64,000 nt of DNA from Rhizorhabdus sp049889055 (GCF_049889055.1 NZ_JBLTWO010000005.1:234378-298377), one strand, 5' to 3'; shown: positions 43,649 through 53,394, counted from the first letter of the stretch. The notes: a model not told the origin generated them from the sequence alone. Numbers and translations: made by a program.

Positions 43649-44296
43649 TCAGGCGTCCAGGATTGCCGCGATCTGCGCCGAGACGGCGCCCATGTCCGCC
43701 ATCCCATCGACCCGCTGGACCAGTCCGCGCGCCTCGTAGAGCGGCAGGATCGGTGCGGTCTTGGCGCGATATTCGGCCATGCGGGTGCGCACGGTCTCTT
43801 CATTGTCGTCGGGGCGACGCTTGAACTCGCCGCTGCCGCAGACGTCGCAGACACCCTCGACCTTGGGCTGTTTGAAGACGTCGTGATAGCCTTCGCCGCA
43901 CTGGCCGCAGGTGAAGCGGCCGGTAATGCGCTCGACCAGCGCGTCCTCGTTGACCTCGAGCTCGATCACCCGATCGAGCTTGCGGCCACGGCTGACCAGG
44001 ATCTCGTCGAGCGAAACCGCCTGGGCCTCGGTGCGCGGATAGCCGTCGAAGATGGCGCCTTCGTCGGCGCCCATCGAATCCAGCTTCTCACCGATCAGAC
44101 CGGACACGATCTCGTCGGACACCAGCTCGCCGGCTTCCATCACCGCCTTGGCCTTCAGGCCGATCGGTGTGCCGGCCTTCACGGCCGCACGGAGCATGTC
44201 ACCGGTGGAGAGTTGCACCATGCCGCGATCGGCGACGAGCTTCGACGCCTGGGTGCCCTTACCCGCGCCCGGCGGGCCCAACAGGATGATGTTCAA
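43649..44296 (-). CDS. adk: Adenylate kinase, zinc-LID type
   Basis: 215 residues, catalysing AMP + ATP to 2 ADP. P-loop GPPGAGKGTQ at 8-17. The long LID carries four cysteines, Cys130, Cys133, Cys150 and Cys153, forming a structural zinc site. The ATG overlaps the secY stop by four bases. Confidence 0.97.
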   Translation of the reverse strand: MNIILLGPPGAGKGTQASKLVADRGMVQLSTGDMLRAAVKAGTPIGLKAKAVMEAGELVSDEIVSGLIGEKLDSMGADEGAIFDGYPRTEAQAVSLDEILVSRGRKLDRVIELEVNEDALVERITGRFTCGQCGEGYHDVFKQPKVEGVCDVCGSGEFKRRPDDNEETVRTRMAEYRAKTAPILPLYEARGLVQRVDGMADMGAVSAQIAAILDA

Positions 44297-45660
44297 CGGC
44301 GGTATCCCCCCTTGAGTTTCGCTTTCTTGATCAGATCGCCATATTGATGGGCGAGCAGATGGCTTTGGATCTGCGTGACGGTGTCGATCGTCACATTGAC
44401 CACGATCAGCAGGCTGGTGCCGCCGAGCGCGACGCCGAGACCATATTGCGCCGTGACATATTCCGGCACGATGCAGATGAGCGTCAGATAGGCCGCACCG
44501 ATCACCGTGATGCGCGTGAGCACATAGTCGAGATAATCGGCCGTGTTCTTGCCCGGACGGATCCCCGGAATGAAGCCGCCATGACGCTTCAGATTGTCGG
44601 CCGTCTCTTCCGGATTGAACACCACTGCGGTGTAGAAGAAGCAGAAGAAGATGATGCCGAGCGCATAGAGCGCCATGTAGAGCGGCGTGCCGTGGTGCAG
44701 ATACTGGTTGAGCGCGATCACGAAATCGCCCCAGCTGCTCTCGCCTGCGGTCTTCTGGCCGGCGAACTGGCTGATCGTCAGCGGCATCAGCAGCAGCGAC
44801 GACGCGAAGATCGGCGGAATGACGTTGGCGGTGTTGATCTTGAGCGGCAGGTGGCTCTTGTCCGCCTGCATCACGCCGCGCTGGGTCTGGCGCTTCGGAT
44901 ACTGGATCAGCACGCGGCGCTGCGCGCGTTCCATGAAGACGATGACGGCCACCAGCAGGATGACACCGGCCACCGCCGTCAGGATGAAGATCGGCGAAAG
45001 CGAACCCGTGCGGCCGCCCTCGAACAGGTTGGCGAGCGCGGTCGGCAGCTGCGATACGATGCCGGCCATGATGATCAGCGAGATGCCGTTGCCGATGCCC
45101 CGGCTCGTGATCTGCTCACCGAGCCACATCAGGAACATGGTTCCGCCCATCAGCGAGATCACGGTCGTGGCGCGGAAGAGATAGGGGTCGATCACGACCG
45201 CGTCCGTACCCGCGCTGGCACCCCAGCTCTCGAGGCCGACCGCGATGAAATAGCCCTGGATCGCGGTAAGCAGAACCGTGCCGTAGCGGGTGAACTGGTT
45301 GAGCTTTTTGCGTCCGCTCTCCCCTTCCTTCTTCAGCGCACCGAGCGACGGCGACAGCGAGGTGGCCAGCTGAACGACGATCGAGGCGGTGATGTACGGC
45401 ATCACGCCGAGCGCGATCAGCGACATGCGCGTCAGCGCTCCGCCCGAGAAAGCGTTGAAGAAGTCGAGCACGCCGCCCCGGGTCGTGTCGAACAGCGTCT
45501 GCAGCGCACGCGGATCGAGACCCGGCAGCGGCACATGGCTGAGCAGCCGGAAAACGATCAATGCGCCGAGGGTGAACCACAGGCGCTTCTTGAGCTCGGT
45601 GGCTTTGGCGAACTGGCCAAGGTTGATGTTGGCGGCCATCTGTTCGGCTGCGGATGCCAT
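44293..45660 (-). CDS. secY: Preprotein translocase subunit SecY
   Basis: 455-residue, ten-helix channel of the Sec translocon. It opens MASAAEQMAANINLGQFAKATELKKRLWFTLGA and has the ALGVMPYITASIVVQL plug region and GFIPGIRPGKNTADYLDYVLTRIT. I chose 45660; an in-frame start at 45723 would add an unconserved arginine- and proline-rich leader overlapping a hairpin. Last but one gene of the spc operon. Confidence 0.96.
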   Translation of the reverse strand: MASAAEQMAANINLGQFAKATELKKRLWFTLGALIVFRLLSHVPLPGLDPRALQTLFDTTRGGVLDFFNAFSGGALTRMSLIALGVMPYITASIVVQLATSLSPSLGALKKEGESGRKKLNQFTRYGTVLLTAIQGYFIAVGLESWGASAGTDAVVIDPYLFRATTVISLMGGTMFLMWLGEQITSRGIGNGISLIIMAGIVSQLPTALANLFEGGRTGSLSPIFILTAVAGVILLVAVIVFMERAQRRVLIQYPKRQTQRGVMQADKSHLPLKINTANVIPPIFASSLLLMPLTISQFAGQKTAGESSWGDFVIALNQYLHHGTPLYMALYALGIIFFCFFYTAVVFNPEETADNLKRHGGFIPGIRPGKNTADYLDYVLTRITVIGAAYLTLICIVPEYVTAQYGLGVALGGTSLLIVVNVTIDTVTQIQSHLLAHQYGDLIKKAKLKGGYRR

Positions 45661-45686
45661 GTGATTTACGGACCCCGGAAATGGAA

Positions 45687-45718
45687 ACGGCGGCAGACCG
45701 AATTGGTCCCGCCGCCGT
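45687..45718 (-). terminator. Hairpin between rplO and secY
   Basis: Outer stem ACGGCGG (45687-45693) / CCGCCGT (45712-45718) with an inner GACC / GGTC pair, followed on the minus strand by TTTCCATTTCC. Could be an attenuator or processing site. Confidence 0.4.
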
Positions 45719-45720
45719 CT

Positions 45721-45748
45721 CATATAATGTGTGCCTCGGACTTGTCAG
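45721..45748 (-). promoter_or_regulatory. Possible internal promoter ahead of secY
   Basis: Minus-strand CTGACA (45748-45743) and TATATG (45726-45721) with 16 bases between, in the rplO-secY gap. Confidence 0.35.
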
Positions 45749-45782
45749 CCCGAAAGCGTCAGGACGACGGGCTGAGCCGCGA

Positions 45783-46307
45783 TCAGGCCTTCTTCTTGGC
45801 GGCCCGCGTGGTGCCCTTCTTGGCAGCGGCCTTCTCGGCAGCCGGGACGACCTCGATCACTTCGACCGAACCGCCGGCCTTTTCGATCGCCGCCTTGGCA
45901 CCGGCCGAAACGCCGGCGACCTTCAGCGACAGCTTGGCCGAAAGCTCACCCTTGCCCAGGATGCGAACGCCGTCCTTGCCGCCACGGGCGACGCCAGCGG
46001 CCTTCAGCGCGGCGTGATCGATCAGGCTACCCGCGTCGAGCACCTTGGAGTCGACCAGCTTCTGGATCGCGCCGATGTTCACCTCGGCATAGTCCTTGGC
46101 GAAGATGTTGTTGAAGCCGCGCTTCGGCAGACGCATGTGGAGCGGCATCTGACCGCCCTCGAAACCATGGATCGAGACGCCAGAGCGGCTCTTCTGGCCC
46201 TTCTGGCCGCGGCCGCCGGTCTTGCCGACGCCGGAACCGATACCACGTCCGACGCGGACGCGGCTCTTGCGGGCACCCTGGTTGTCGCGGAGTTCGTTGA
46301 GCTTCAT
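45783..46307 (-). CDS. rplO: 50S ribosomal protein L15
   Basis: 174 residues starting MKLNELRDNQGARKSRVRVGRG with the glycine-rich rRNA-binding arm. The last 15 residues are a lysine/alanine tail. The start at 46307 matches the family; 46316 would add three residues. Confidence 0.97.
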   Translation of the reverse strand: MKLNELRDNQGARKSRVRVGRGIGSGVGKTGGRGQKGQKSRSGVSIHGFEGGQMPLHMRLPKRGFNNIFAKDYAEVNIGAIQKLVDSKVLDAGSLIDHAALKAAGVARGGKDGVRILGKGELSAKLSLKVAGVSAGAKAAIEKAGGSVEVIEVVPAAEKAAAKKGTTRAAKKKA

Positions 46308-46348
46308 GATATGCACTCGCTTTCGCTATGTTCGCGCTGAAAATAGAG

Positions 46349-46370
46349 GAAGGGGGCCTTAGCCCCCTTC
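46349..46370 (-). terminator. Hairpin between rpmD and rplO (attenuator-like)
   Basis: Perfect 9-bp stem GAAGGGGGC / GCCCCCTTC with a 4-base loop, followed on the minus strand by CTCTATTTTC. It lies in the middle of an operon, so partial termination or mRNA processing is more likely than full stop. Confidence 0.5.
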
Positions 46371-46415
46371 AAGCCCTTTGACCAGCCCGAAAGCCGGTCA
46401 GGATCGATCGAGGAC

Positions 46416-46598
46416 TTAGTCCTCGACCTTCACCATATGCTGCACCTTGCGGATCATGCCACGAACTTCGGGCGTGTCCTGGAGCTCGCGGCTCCGGTGC
46501 ATCTTGTTGAGGCCCAGACCGATCAGCGTGGCGCGCTGGTCGGCCGTACGGCGGATCGGCGAACCGATCTGCGTAACCTTGAGGGTCTTGCCAGCCAT
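46416..46598 (-). CDS. rpmD: 50S ribosomal protein L30
   Basis: 60 residues: KTLKVTQIGSPIRR, LGLNKMHRSRELQD and VRGMIRKVQHMVKVE. Normal spc position between rpsE and rplO. Confidence 0.97.
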   Translation of the reverse strand: MAGKTLKVTQIGSPIRRTADQRATLIGLGLNKMHRSRELQDTPEVRGMIRKVQHMVKVED

Positions 46599-46604
46599 GA
46601 TCGA

Positions 46605-47306
46605 TTACTCCGTGATCGCGGCCGCTTCGGCCTCTGCGACCGGAGCCGAAACACCGCTGCGACCAAGCAGGTCGGCGATCTTCTTGCCACGGCGCTGGGA
46701 AACCGACTTCGGCGACGTCTGATCCTTGAGCGCCTCGAAGGTCGCCCGGATCATGTTGTAGGGGTTCGAGGTGCCGACCGACTTGGTCACCACGTCGGCA
46801 ACGCCGAGGCTCTCGAAGATCGCGCGCATCGGACCGCCGGCGATGATGCCGGTACCCGGAGGCGCGGTACGAACCGTCACGCGGCCGGCGCCGAAATGGC
46901 CCTTGCCGTCATGATGGAGGGTACGGCCCTCACGCAGCGGAACGCGAACCATCGCCTTCTTGGCTGCAGCGGTCGCCTTCGAAATGGCTTCCGGCACTTC
47001 GCGAGCCTTGCCATGGCCGAAGCCCGCACGGCCCTTGCCGTCACCGACCACGACGAGCGCGGCAAAGCCGAAGCGCTTACCGCCCTTCACGGTCTTCGAG
47101 ACGCGGTTGATGTGGACGAGCTTCTCGATCAGCTCTTCGCCCTGCTCCTCGGAGCCCTTGCGGTCGTCGCGACGGCCACGACCGTCACGGCCACGGCCGC
47201 CACCACGGTCATTTCCGCCACGGCCACGGCCACCACGGCCGCGACGCTCGCCCTGGGCTGCTTCCGCCTCGGGGGCGACAGCCTGGATTTCGGTTTCGTC
47301 AGCCAT
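46605..47306 (-). CDS. rpsE: 30S ribosomal protein S5 with RGG-rich extension
   Basis: 233 residues. The conserved part starts near residue 58 (ELIEKLVHINRVSKTVKGGKRF) with the double-stranded RNA-binding-like domain and GTGIIAGGPMRAI. The first 55 residues are an extra tail rich in Arg, Gly and Asp (GRGGRGRGGNDRGG). Contiguous with rplR. Confidence 0.97.
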   Translation of the reverse strand: MADETEIQAVAPEAEAAQGERRGRGGRGRGGNDRGGGRGRDGRGRRDDRKGSEEQGEELIEKLVHINRVSKTVKGGKRFGFAALVVVGDGKGRAGFGHGKAREVPEAISKATAAAKKAMVRVPLREGRTLHHDGKGHFGAGRVTVRTAPPGTGIIAGGPMRAIFESLGVADVVTKSVGTSNPYNMIRATFEALKDQTSPKSVSQRRGKKIADLLGRSGVSAPVAEAEAAAITE

Positions 47307-47663
47307 TTAGAACTCCAATCCGCCTTCGCGGGCCGCATCGGCCAGCGCCTTGACGCGACCATGGAAGATGAAGCCTCCGCGATCGAACACCACCTTGGTG
47401 ATGCCCGCCGCCTTGGCACGCTCGGCAACCGCCTTGCCGACCGACGCAGCGGCGTCGGCAGTTGCGCCGGTCTTGTCCTTCAGATCCTTGTCGAGGGTCG
47501 AAGCGGCAGCCAGCGTGCGGCCCGCTTCGTCGTCGATGATCTGGGCATAGATATGCCGGCCCGAACGGTGCACCGACAGGCGCGGACGCATGCCGCCACG
47601 CGCACGAAGCGCGGTACGGACGCGCCGACGACGGCGCTCGAAGAGAGAGAGACCCTTGCTCAT
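47307..47663 (-). CDS. rplR: 50S ribosomal protein L18
   Basis: 118 residues, binds 5S rRNA: RRRRVRTALRARGGMRPRLSVHRSGRHIYAQ and the FDRGGFIFHGRVKALADAAREGGL end. Overlaps rplF by one base. Confidence 0.97.
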   Translation of the reverse strand: MSKGLSLFERRRRRVRTALRARGGMRPRLSVHRSGRHIYAQIIDDEAGRTLAAASTLDKDLKDKTGATADAAASVGKAVAERAKAAGITKVVFDRGGFIFHGRVKALADAAREGGLEF

Positions 47664-48196
47664 TACTTCTTCTTCCCTTCCTTGCGGAAGATATACTCGC
47701 CGGCGTACTTGATGCCCTTGCCCTTATAGGGCTCCGGCTTGCGCCAACGACGAATTTCAGCGGCGACCTGACCGACCTGCTGCTTGTCGATGCCCGAGAT
47801 GTGGACAGTCGTCTGATCCGGCGTCGCGATCGTGATCCCTTCCGGGATCTCGAAGTCGACGTCGTGGCTGTAGCCGAGCTGCAGCTTCAGGTTCTTGCCC
47901 TGGACATTGGCACGATAGCCCACGCCGGTGATCTGCAGCGTCTTGGTGTAGCCTTCGGTGACACCGACGATCAGGTTCTGCACCATCGTGCGCTGCATGC
48001 CCCAGAAGGAGCGCGAACGCTTCGAGTCGTTGACGGGCTGAACCGAGATCTGGCCGTCTTCGACCGCATAGCTGACCTCGTCGGCGAGCGACATGGACAG
48101 CGTCCCCTTCGGGCCCTTCACCGAGAGCGTCTTGCCCTCGAGCGAAGCGGAAACGCCTGCCGGCACTTGGACCGGCTTCTTACCGATGCGGCTCAT
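47663..48196 (-). CDS. rplF: 50S ribosomal protein L6
   Basis: 177 residues: MSRIGKKPVQVPAGV, the ITGVGYRA motif and the C-terminal EIRRWRKPEPYKGKGIKY signature. Overlaps rpsH and rplR by one base each. Confidence 0.98.
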   Translation of the reverse strand: MSRIGKKPVQVPAGVSASLEGKTLSVKGPKGTLSMSLADEVSYAVEDGQISVQPVNDSKRSRSFWGMQRTMVQNLIVGVTEGYTKTLQITGVGYRANVQGKNLKLQLGYSHDVDFEIPEGITIATPDQTTVHISGIDKQQVGQVAAEIRRWRKPEPYKGKGIKYAGEYIFRKEGKKK

Positions 48197-48591
48197 CAGA
48201 AGACCTCCGCGAGAACCTCGCCGCCGACATTCTGCTCACGCGCTTCCGCGTCGGACAGAACACCCTTTGGCGTCGAGACGATGGTGATGCCCAGGCCGTT
48301 GCGGACGCGCGGCAGTTCCTTCGAACCGGAATAGACGCGGCGACCAGGCTTGGAGACGCGGGCGACGTGCTGGATCGCCGGCTGTCCTTCGAAATATTTC
48401 AGCTCGATGCGCAGGCCGTTGTGGCCGGCGACTTCCTCTTCGCTGTAGCCACGGATGTAGCCTTCGCGCTGAAGAACGTCGAGAACACGGGCACGCAGCT
48501 TGGACGCGGGGGAAACCACGCTGTCCTTGCGGGCGCGCTGCCCGTTGCGGATGCGGGTGAGCAAATCACCCAGGGGATCGGTCAGAGCCAT
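48196..48591 (-). CDS. rpsH: 30S ribosomal protein S8
   Basis: 131 residues: DPLGDLLTRIRNGQ, and the C-terminal GLGITIVSTPKGVLSDAEAR signature. In E. coli S8 is the translational repressor of the spc operon. Confidence 0.98.
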   Translation of the reverse strand: MALTDPLGDLLTRIRNGQRARKDSVVSPASKLRARVLDVLQREGYIRGYSEEEVAGHNGLRIELKYFEGQPAIQHVARVSKPGRRVYSGSKELPRVRNGLGITIVSTPKGVLSDAEAREQNVGGEVLAEVF

Positions 48592-48603
48592 CTTGTCGGT
48601 TCC

Positions 48604-48909
48604 TTACCAGCTCGACTTGGTGACGCCGGGGATCAGGCCCTTGTTGGCCAGCTCCCGGAGCTGCACGCGGCAAAGCCGGAACTTGCGATAATAAGCGCGG
48701 GGACGACCCGTCACTTCGCAGCGGTTGCGCACGCGGGTGGGGTTCGCGTTGCGCGGGATCTCGGCAAGCTTCAGACGCGCGATCAGACGCTCCGTCTCTT
48801 CCTTGCTGTCATCGTTCGCGATCGCCTTCAAACGTGCATATTTGCCGGCATAAGCCTTCACCAGCTTCTTGCGACGCTCGTTCTTGTTGATCGAACTCAG
48901 TTTCGCCAT
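48604..48909 (-). CDS. rpsN: 30S ribosomal protein S14 (zinc-independent form)
   Basis: 101 residues, the long form without a CxxC pair: KNERRKKLVKAYAGKYARLK, CEVTGRPRAYYRKFRLCR and ELANKGLIPGVTKSSW. Confidence 0.97.
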   Translation of the reverse strand: MAKLSSINKNERRKKLVKAYAGKYARLKAIANDDSKEETERLIARLKLAEIPRNANPTRVRNRCEVTGRPRAYYRKFRLCRVQLRELANKGLIPGVTKSSW

Positions 48910-48940
48910 GACTTAAGTTCTTCCTTATCCAGCAGGCCGC

Positions 48941-49514
<574 letters not shown>

Positions 49515-49522
<8 letters not shown>

Positions 49523-49832
49523 TGATCGTCTCCCCGGTCTTGACGGCCACGCGGACCTTCTTGCCGTCCTTCATCTCGAAGCGAACGCGGGTCGGCTTGC
49601 CGTCCGCGGTCGCGATCGCGACCTTCGAGACATGCATCGGAGCCTCGACGCGCTCCAGGCCGCCCTGCGGGTTGGCCTGGCTCGGCTTGCGGTGACGGGT
49701 CGACACGTTCACGCCCGACACGACGACCTTGCCGTCCTTCGGGAAGGCCTTGGTGACTTCACCGGTCTTGCCCTTGTCCTTGCCGGACAGGACGACGACG
49801 CGATCACCCTTCTTGATCTTCAGCGCGGACAT
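49515..49832 (-). CDS. rplX: 50S ribosomal protein L24
   Basis: 105 residues with the KOW motif (IKKGDRVVVLSGKDKGKTGEV). The ATG at 49832 overlaps the rplN stop by one base; the GTG just ahead at 49835 is less likely. Confidence 0.97.
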
Positions 49833-50203
49833 CACAGCACCTCAGGCGCGAGCGAGATGATCTTCATGTGGTTCTTGGCACGGAGCTCGCGGACCACCGG
49901 ACCGAAGATACGGGTGCCGATCGGCTCACCGCTGTTCTTGTTGATCAGAACGGCGGCGTTGCCGTCGAAGCGGATCGTCGAACCGTCGGGACGATGAATG
50001 TCCTTGGCGGTACGCACGATGACCGCACGATGCACGTCACCCTTCTTCACCTTGCCGCGCGGAGCCGCTTCCTTGATCGAGACGACGATGACGTCGCCCA
50101 CGGTCGCGAAACGGCGCTTGGAACCGCCCAGCACCTTGATGCACTGCACCCTCTTGGCACCGCTGTTGTCAGCGACGTCGAGGTTCGTCTGCATCTGGAT
50201 CAT
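49832..50203 (-). CDS. rplN: 50S ribosomal protein L14
   Basis: 123 residues: [19 protein letters not shown] and [13 protein letters not shown]. First gene of the spc set, 21 bases after rpsQ with no terminator, so S10 and spc are probably one transcript here. Confidence 0.98.
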
Positions 50204-50223
50204 TGTTCAGACCCTTCCAATAA

Positions 50224-50484
50224 TCAGGCGTGGTTCGGCGTCGCGTGGGTATCAACCCGCTCGATCACCTTCCACGTCTTCAGCTTCGAAATCGGCGCGG
50301 TCTCTTCGATGCGCACCGTCTCACCCTCGCGATACTCGTTCGTCTCGTCGTGGGCGTGATACTTCTTCGACCGCTTGATGATCTTGCCGTACAGCGCGTG
50401 CTTCACGCGACGTTCGACTTTCACAACCACGGTCTTGTCGGTCTTGTCGGAGACCACCGTTCCGGTCAGCACGCGCTTCGGCAT
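50224..50484 (-). CDS. rpsQ: 30S ribosomal protein S17
   Basis: 86 residues from MPKRVLTGTVVSDKTDKTVVV; an OB-fold protein with KYHAHDETNEYREGETVRI. The start at 50484 fits the family; the longer frame to 50568 is antisense noise. Confidence 0.97.
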   Translation of the reverse strand: MPKRVLTGTVVSDKTDKTVVVKVERRVKHALYGKIIKRSKKYHAHDETNEYREGETVRIEETAPISKLKTWKVIERVDTHATPNHA

Positions 50485-50497
50485 GGCTGGTCGCTCC

Positions 50498-50701
50498 TTA
50501 CTTGGCAGCCGCAGCGGCACGCTGCGTCTGAAGGGTCTTGATCTGCGCAATCGACCGACGGACTTCACGCACCCGGCTCGGCTTTTCGAGCTGGTTGGTG
50601 GCCGCCTGGAAGCGCAGGTTGAACTGCTCGCGCTTCAGCTCGGTCAGCTGCTGCGCAAGCTGATCGTCGGTCTTGGCAGTGAGATCGGCAATCTTCGCCA
50701 T
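50498..50701 (-). CDS. rpmC: 50S ribosomal protein L29
   Basis: 67 residues, two-helix protein near the exit tunnel: MAKIADLTAKTDDQLAQQL, KREQFNLRFQ, and VREVRRSIAQIKTL. Starts one base after the end of rplP. Confidence 0.97.
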   Translation of the reverse strand: MAKIADLTAKTDDQLAQQLTELKREQFNLRFQAATNQLEKPSRVREVRRSIAQIKTLQTQRAAAAAK

Positions 50702-50702
50702 C

Positions 50703-51134
50703 TTACTTGTCCTCGTAGATCGACTCGCCGAAGCGAGCGACAACCTTGGTCTTGATCGGCAGCTTTTCCATCGCACGCTCGAAAGCGACGCGGGCGAGCG
50801 GGCCGGGAACGCCGTCGAGCTCGAACAGGATGCGGCCGGGCTTGACGCGGGCTGCCCAGAATTCGGGCGAACCCTTACCGGAGCCCATGCGGACTTCGGC
50901 CGGCTTCGACGAGACCGGAACGTCCGGGAAGATGCGGATCCACAAACGTCCCTGACGCTTGATGTGACGCGTGATCGCGCGGCGGGCCGCCTCGATCTGG
51001 CGCGCGGTGATCCGGTCCGGCTCGAGGGCCTTGAGGCCGAACGCGCCGAAGTTCAGCGACGCGCCGCCGGGCGCGTTGCCATGGATGCGACCCTTGTGGG
51101 CCTTGCGGAATTTGGTGCGCTTTGGTTGCAGCAT
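50703..51134 (-). CDS. rplP: 50S ribosomal protein L16
   Basis: 143 residues: MLQPKRTKFRKAHKGRIHG, WIRIFPDVPVSSKPAEVRMG and the GSPEFWAARVKPGRILFE motif. Confidence 0.98.
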   Translation of the reverse strand: MLQPKRTKFRKAHKGRIHGNAPGGASLNFGAFGLKALEPDRITARQIEAARRAITRHIKRQGRLWIRIFPDVPVSSKPAEVRMGSGKGSPEFWAARVKPGRILFELDGVPGPLARVAFERAMEKLPIKTKVVARFGESIYEDK

Positions 51135-51197
51135 TTTCTATCGCCTTCTGACACCGATTGTCCGGTCGATCAGGCGACGCTGATAAGGGAAAATCCC

Positions 51198-51893
51198 TTA
51201 TCGCGCCGGCCGGACCCCCGACGTCTGAGCTTCCATCATGAGCCGGTCCTGGGCCATCGGATCATGGCCGAGGATCTCACCCTTGAAGATCCAGACCTTG
51301 ATACCGCACACGCCATAGGCGGTGTGGGCTTCGGCTTCGGCATAGTCGACATTCGCGCGGAGCGTGTGCAGCGGCACCCGGCCCTCACGATACCATTCGG
51401 TGCGCGCGATTTCCGCGCCGCCGAGACGGCCGGCGCAGGTGATACGGATGCCCTCTGCGCCGAGGCGCAGAGCGGACTGAACCGCACGCTTCATCGCGCG
51501 ACGGAAGGCGATACGACGCTCGAGCTGATCGGCGACACCCTGCGCAACAAGCTTGGAGTCGATTTCCGGCTTGCGGATCTCGACGATGTTCAGCGAGACG
51601 TCCGAAGAGGTCATCTTGCCGAGCGCACGGCGCAGCTTTTCGATATCAGCGCCCTTCTTGCCGATGATGACGCCCGGACGAGCGGCATATACGGAAATCC
51701 GGCACAGCTTGGCGGGACGCTCGATGACGACCTTGGAGATCGCCGCCTGCGGGATGGTCTTCAGGATGTACTTCCGGATCTTGAGATCCTCGAGCAGCAG
51801 ACGACCATAGTCCTGGCCGTCGGCGTACCAACGGCTGTCCCAGGTGCGGTTGATCTGCAACCGCATGCCGATCGGGTTCGACTTCTGACCCAT
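51198..51893 (-). CDS. rpsC: 30S ribosomal protein S3
   Basis: 231 residues: MGQKSNPIGMRLQINRTWDSRW, a KH domain with VIIGKKGADIEKLR, and the C-terminal domain with AEIARTEWYREGRVPLHTLRA. Confidence 0.98.
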   Translation of the reverse strand: MGQKSNPIGMRLQINRTWDSRWYADGQDYGRLLLEDLKIRKYILKTIPQAAISKVVIERPAKLCRISVYAARPGVIIGKKGADIEKLRRALGKMTSSDVSLNIVEIRKPEIDSKLVAQGVADQLERRIAFRRAMKRAVQSALRLGAEGIRITCAGRLGGAEIARTEWYREGRVPLHTLRANVDYAEAEAHTAYGVCGIKVWIFKGEILGHDPMAQDRLMMEAQTSGVRPAR

Positions 51894-51894
51894 A

Positions 51895-52278
51895 TTATTC
51901 AGCCTCTTCCTGCTGCTCGCGCACGACGACCCGGAGGCGCGCGAACGGCTTGATGATGCGGGTCGACTTGCCGCGACCGCGCGTGGCGAAGCGCTTCATG
52001 ACGATCGACTTGCCGACCGAGGCTTCCTTCACGACGAGCGCGTCGACGTCGAGGTTGTGGTTGTTCTCGGCGTTCGCGATGGCGCTCTGCAGCACCTTGC
52101 GGACGTCGACCGCCATGGCCTTCTTCGAGAAGGCCAGGATGTTGAGCGCGTCACCGGCCGACTTGCCGCGGATGAGACCGGCGACGAGGTTCAGCTTGTA
52201 CGGGCTGCCGCGAACGGTGGTGGCGACCGCAAGGGCCTCCTTCTCACCGACGCGACGCGGAGCTGCGGGCTTCGACAT
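51895..52278 (-). CDS. rplV: 50S ribosomal protein L22
   Basis: 127 residues; its beta hairpin lines the exit tunnel. GSPYKLNLVAGLIRGKSAGDALNIL and RGRGKSTRIIKPFARLRVVV are conserved. Overlaps rpsS by one base. Confidence 0.98.
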   Translation of the reverse strand: MSKPAAPRRVGEKEALAVATTVRGSPYKLNLVAGLIRGKSAGDALNILAFSKKAMAVDVRKVLQSAIANAENNHNLDVDALVVKEASVGKSIVMKRFATRGRGKSTRIIKPFARLRVVVREQQEEAE

Positions 52279-52550
52279 CAGCGCTTACCCTTCTTGTCAG
52301 CGTGGCCGGGGAAGTAGCGCGTCGGCGCGAACTCGCCCAGCTTGTGACCAACCATTTCCTCGGAAACCGAGACCGGCACGAACTTGCGGCCGTTATAGAC
52401 GTTGAACGTCAGACCAACGAACTGCGGCAAGATGGTCGAGCGACGCGACCAGGTCTTGATCGGAGCGCGCGCGCCACCGTCCTGAGCGGCCTCCGCCTTC
52501 CGGAGAAGGTGAAGATCGACGAACGGACCTTTCCAGACGGAACGGGCCAT
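52278..52550 (-). CDS. rpsS: 30S ribosomal protein S19
   Basis: 90 residues: MARSVWKGPFVDLHLLRK, TWSRRSTILPQFVG and VSEEMVGHKLGEFAPTR. Confidence 0.98.
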   Translation of the reverse strand: MARSVWKGPFVDLHLLRKAEAAQDGGARAPIKTWSRRSTILPQFVGLTFNVYNGRKFVPVSVSEEMVGHKLGEFAPTRYFPGHADKKGKR

Positions 52551-52553
52551 GGA

Positions 52554-53390
52554 TTACCTCTTCTTCTTCGCGTGGCGCGAACGGATGATGAACTTGTCGG
52601 TCGCCTTGTTGTGGCGGGTCCGCGCACCCTTGGTGGGCTTACCCCACGGGGTGACCGGGTGACGACCACCCGAAGTGCGGCCTTCACCACCACCGTGCGG
52701 GTGGTCGACCGGGTTCTTCGCGACGCCGCGGGTCAGCGGACGCTTGCCCAGCCAGCGGTTGCGACCGGCCTTGGCCAGGTTCTGGTTGGCGTTGTCCGGG
52801 TTCGACACGGCACCGACGGTGCACATGCAATCCGAACGGATGTAGCGCTGCTCGCCCGAGTTGAGGCGAACCATCACCATGCCCTTGTCGCGACCGACGA
52901 TCTGCACATAGGTGCCGGCGGCGCGAGCGATCTGACCGCCCTTGCCCGGCTTCATCTCCACATTGTGGACGATGGTGCCGACCGGAGCCTGGCCGATTTC
53001 CATCGCATTGCCCGGCTTGGTGTCGGTCTTCTTGGCAGCGACGATGACGTCGCCGGCCGCCAGACGCTGGGGCGCGAGGATGTAAGCGAGCTCACCGTCC
53101 TCATATTTGACGAGGGCGATGAAAGCCGAGCGGTTCGGATCATATTCCAGGCGCTCGACGGTCGCGGGCTGGTCCCACTTCCGACGCTTGAAATCGATGA
53201 TGCGATACTTCTGCTTGTGACCGCCGGCGATGCCACGCGCGGTCGCATGGCCCATGTTGTTGCGGCCGCCCGACTTGCGCTTGCCTTCGGTCAGAGCCTT
53301 GACGGGCTTGCCCTTGTGCAGCGACGACTTGTCGACGAGGATCAGGCCGCGGCGGGCCGGGCTCGTCGGGTTGTAATGCTTCAGCGCCAT
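52554..53390 (-). CDS. rplB: 50S ribosomal protein L2
   Basis: 278 residues: GGRNNMGHATARGIAGGHKQKYR, and the PVDHPHGGGEGRTSGGRHPV segment holding the conserved histidine near the peptidyl transferase centre. Confidence 0.98.
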   Translation of the reverse strand: MALKHYNPTSPARRGLILVDKSSLHKGKPVKALTEGKRKSGGRNNMGHATARGIAGGHKQKYRIIDFKRRKWDQPATVERLEYDPNRSAFIALVKYEDGELAYILAPQRLAAGDVIVAAKKTDTKPGNAMEIGQAPVGTIVHNVEMKPGKGGQIARAAGTYVQIVGRDKGMVMVRLNSGEQRYIRSDCMCTVGAVSNPDNANQNLAKAGRNRWLGKRPLTRGVAKNPVDHPHGGGEGRTSGGRHPVTPWGKPTKGARTRHNKATDKFIIRSRHAKKKR

Positions 53391-53394
53391 GGCG

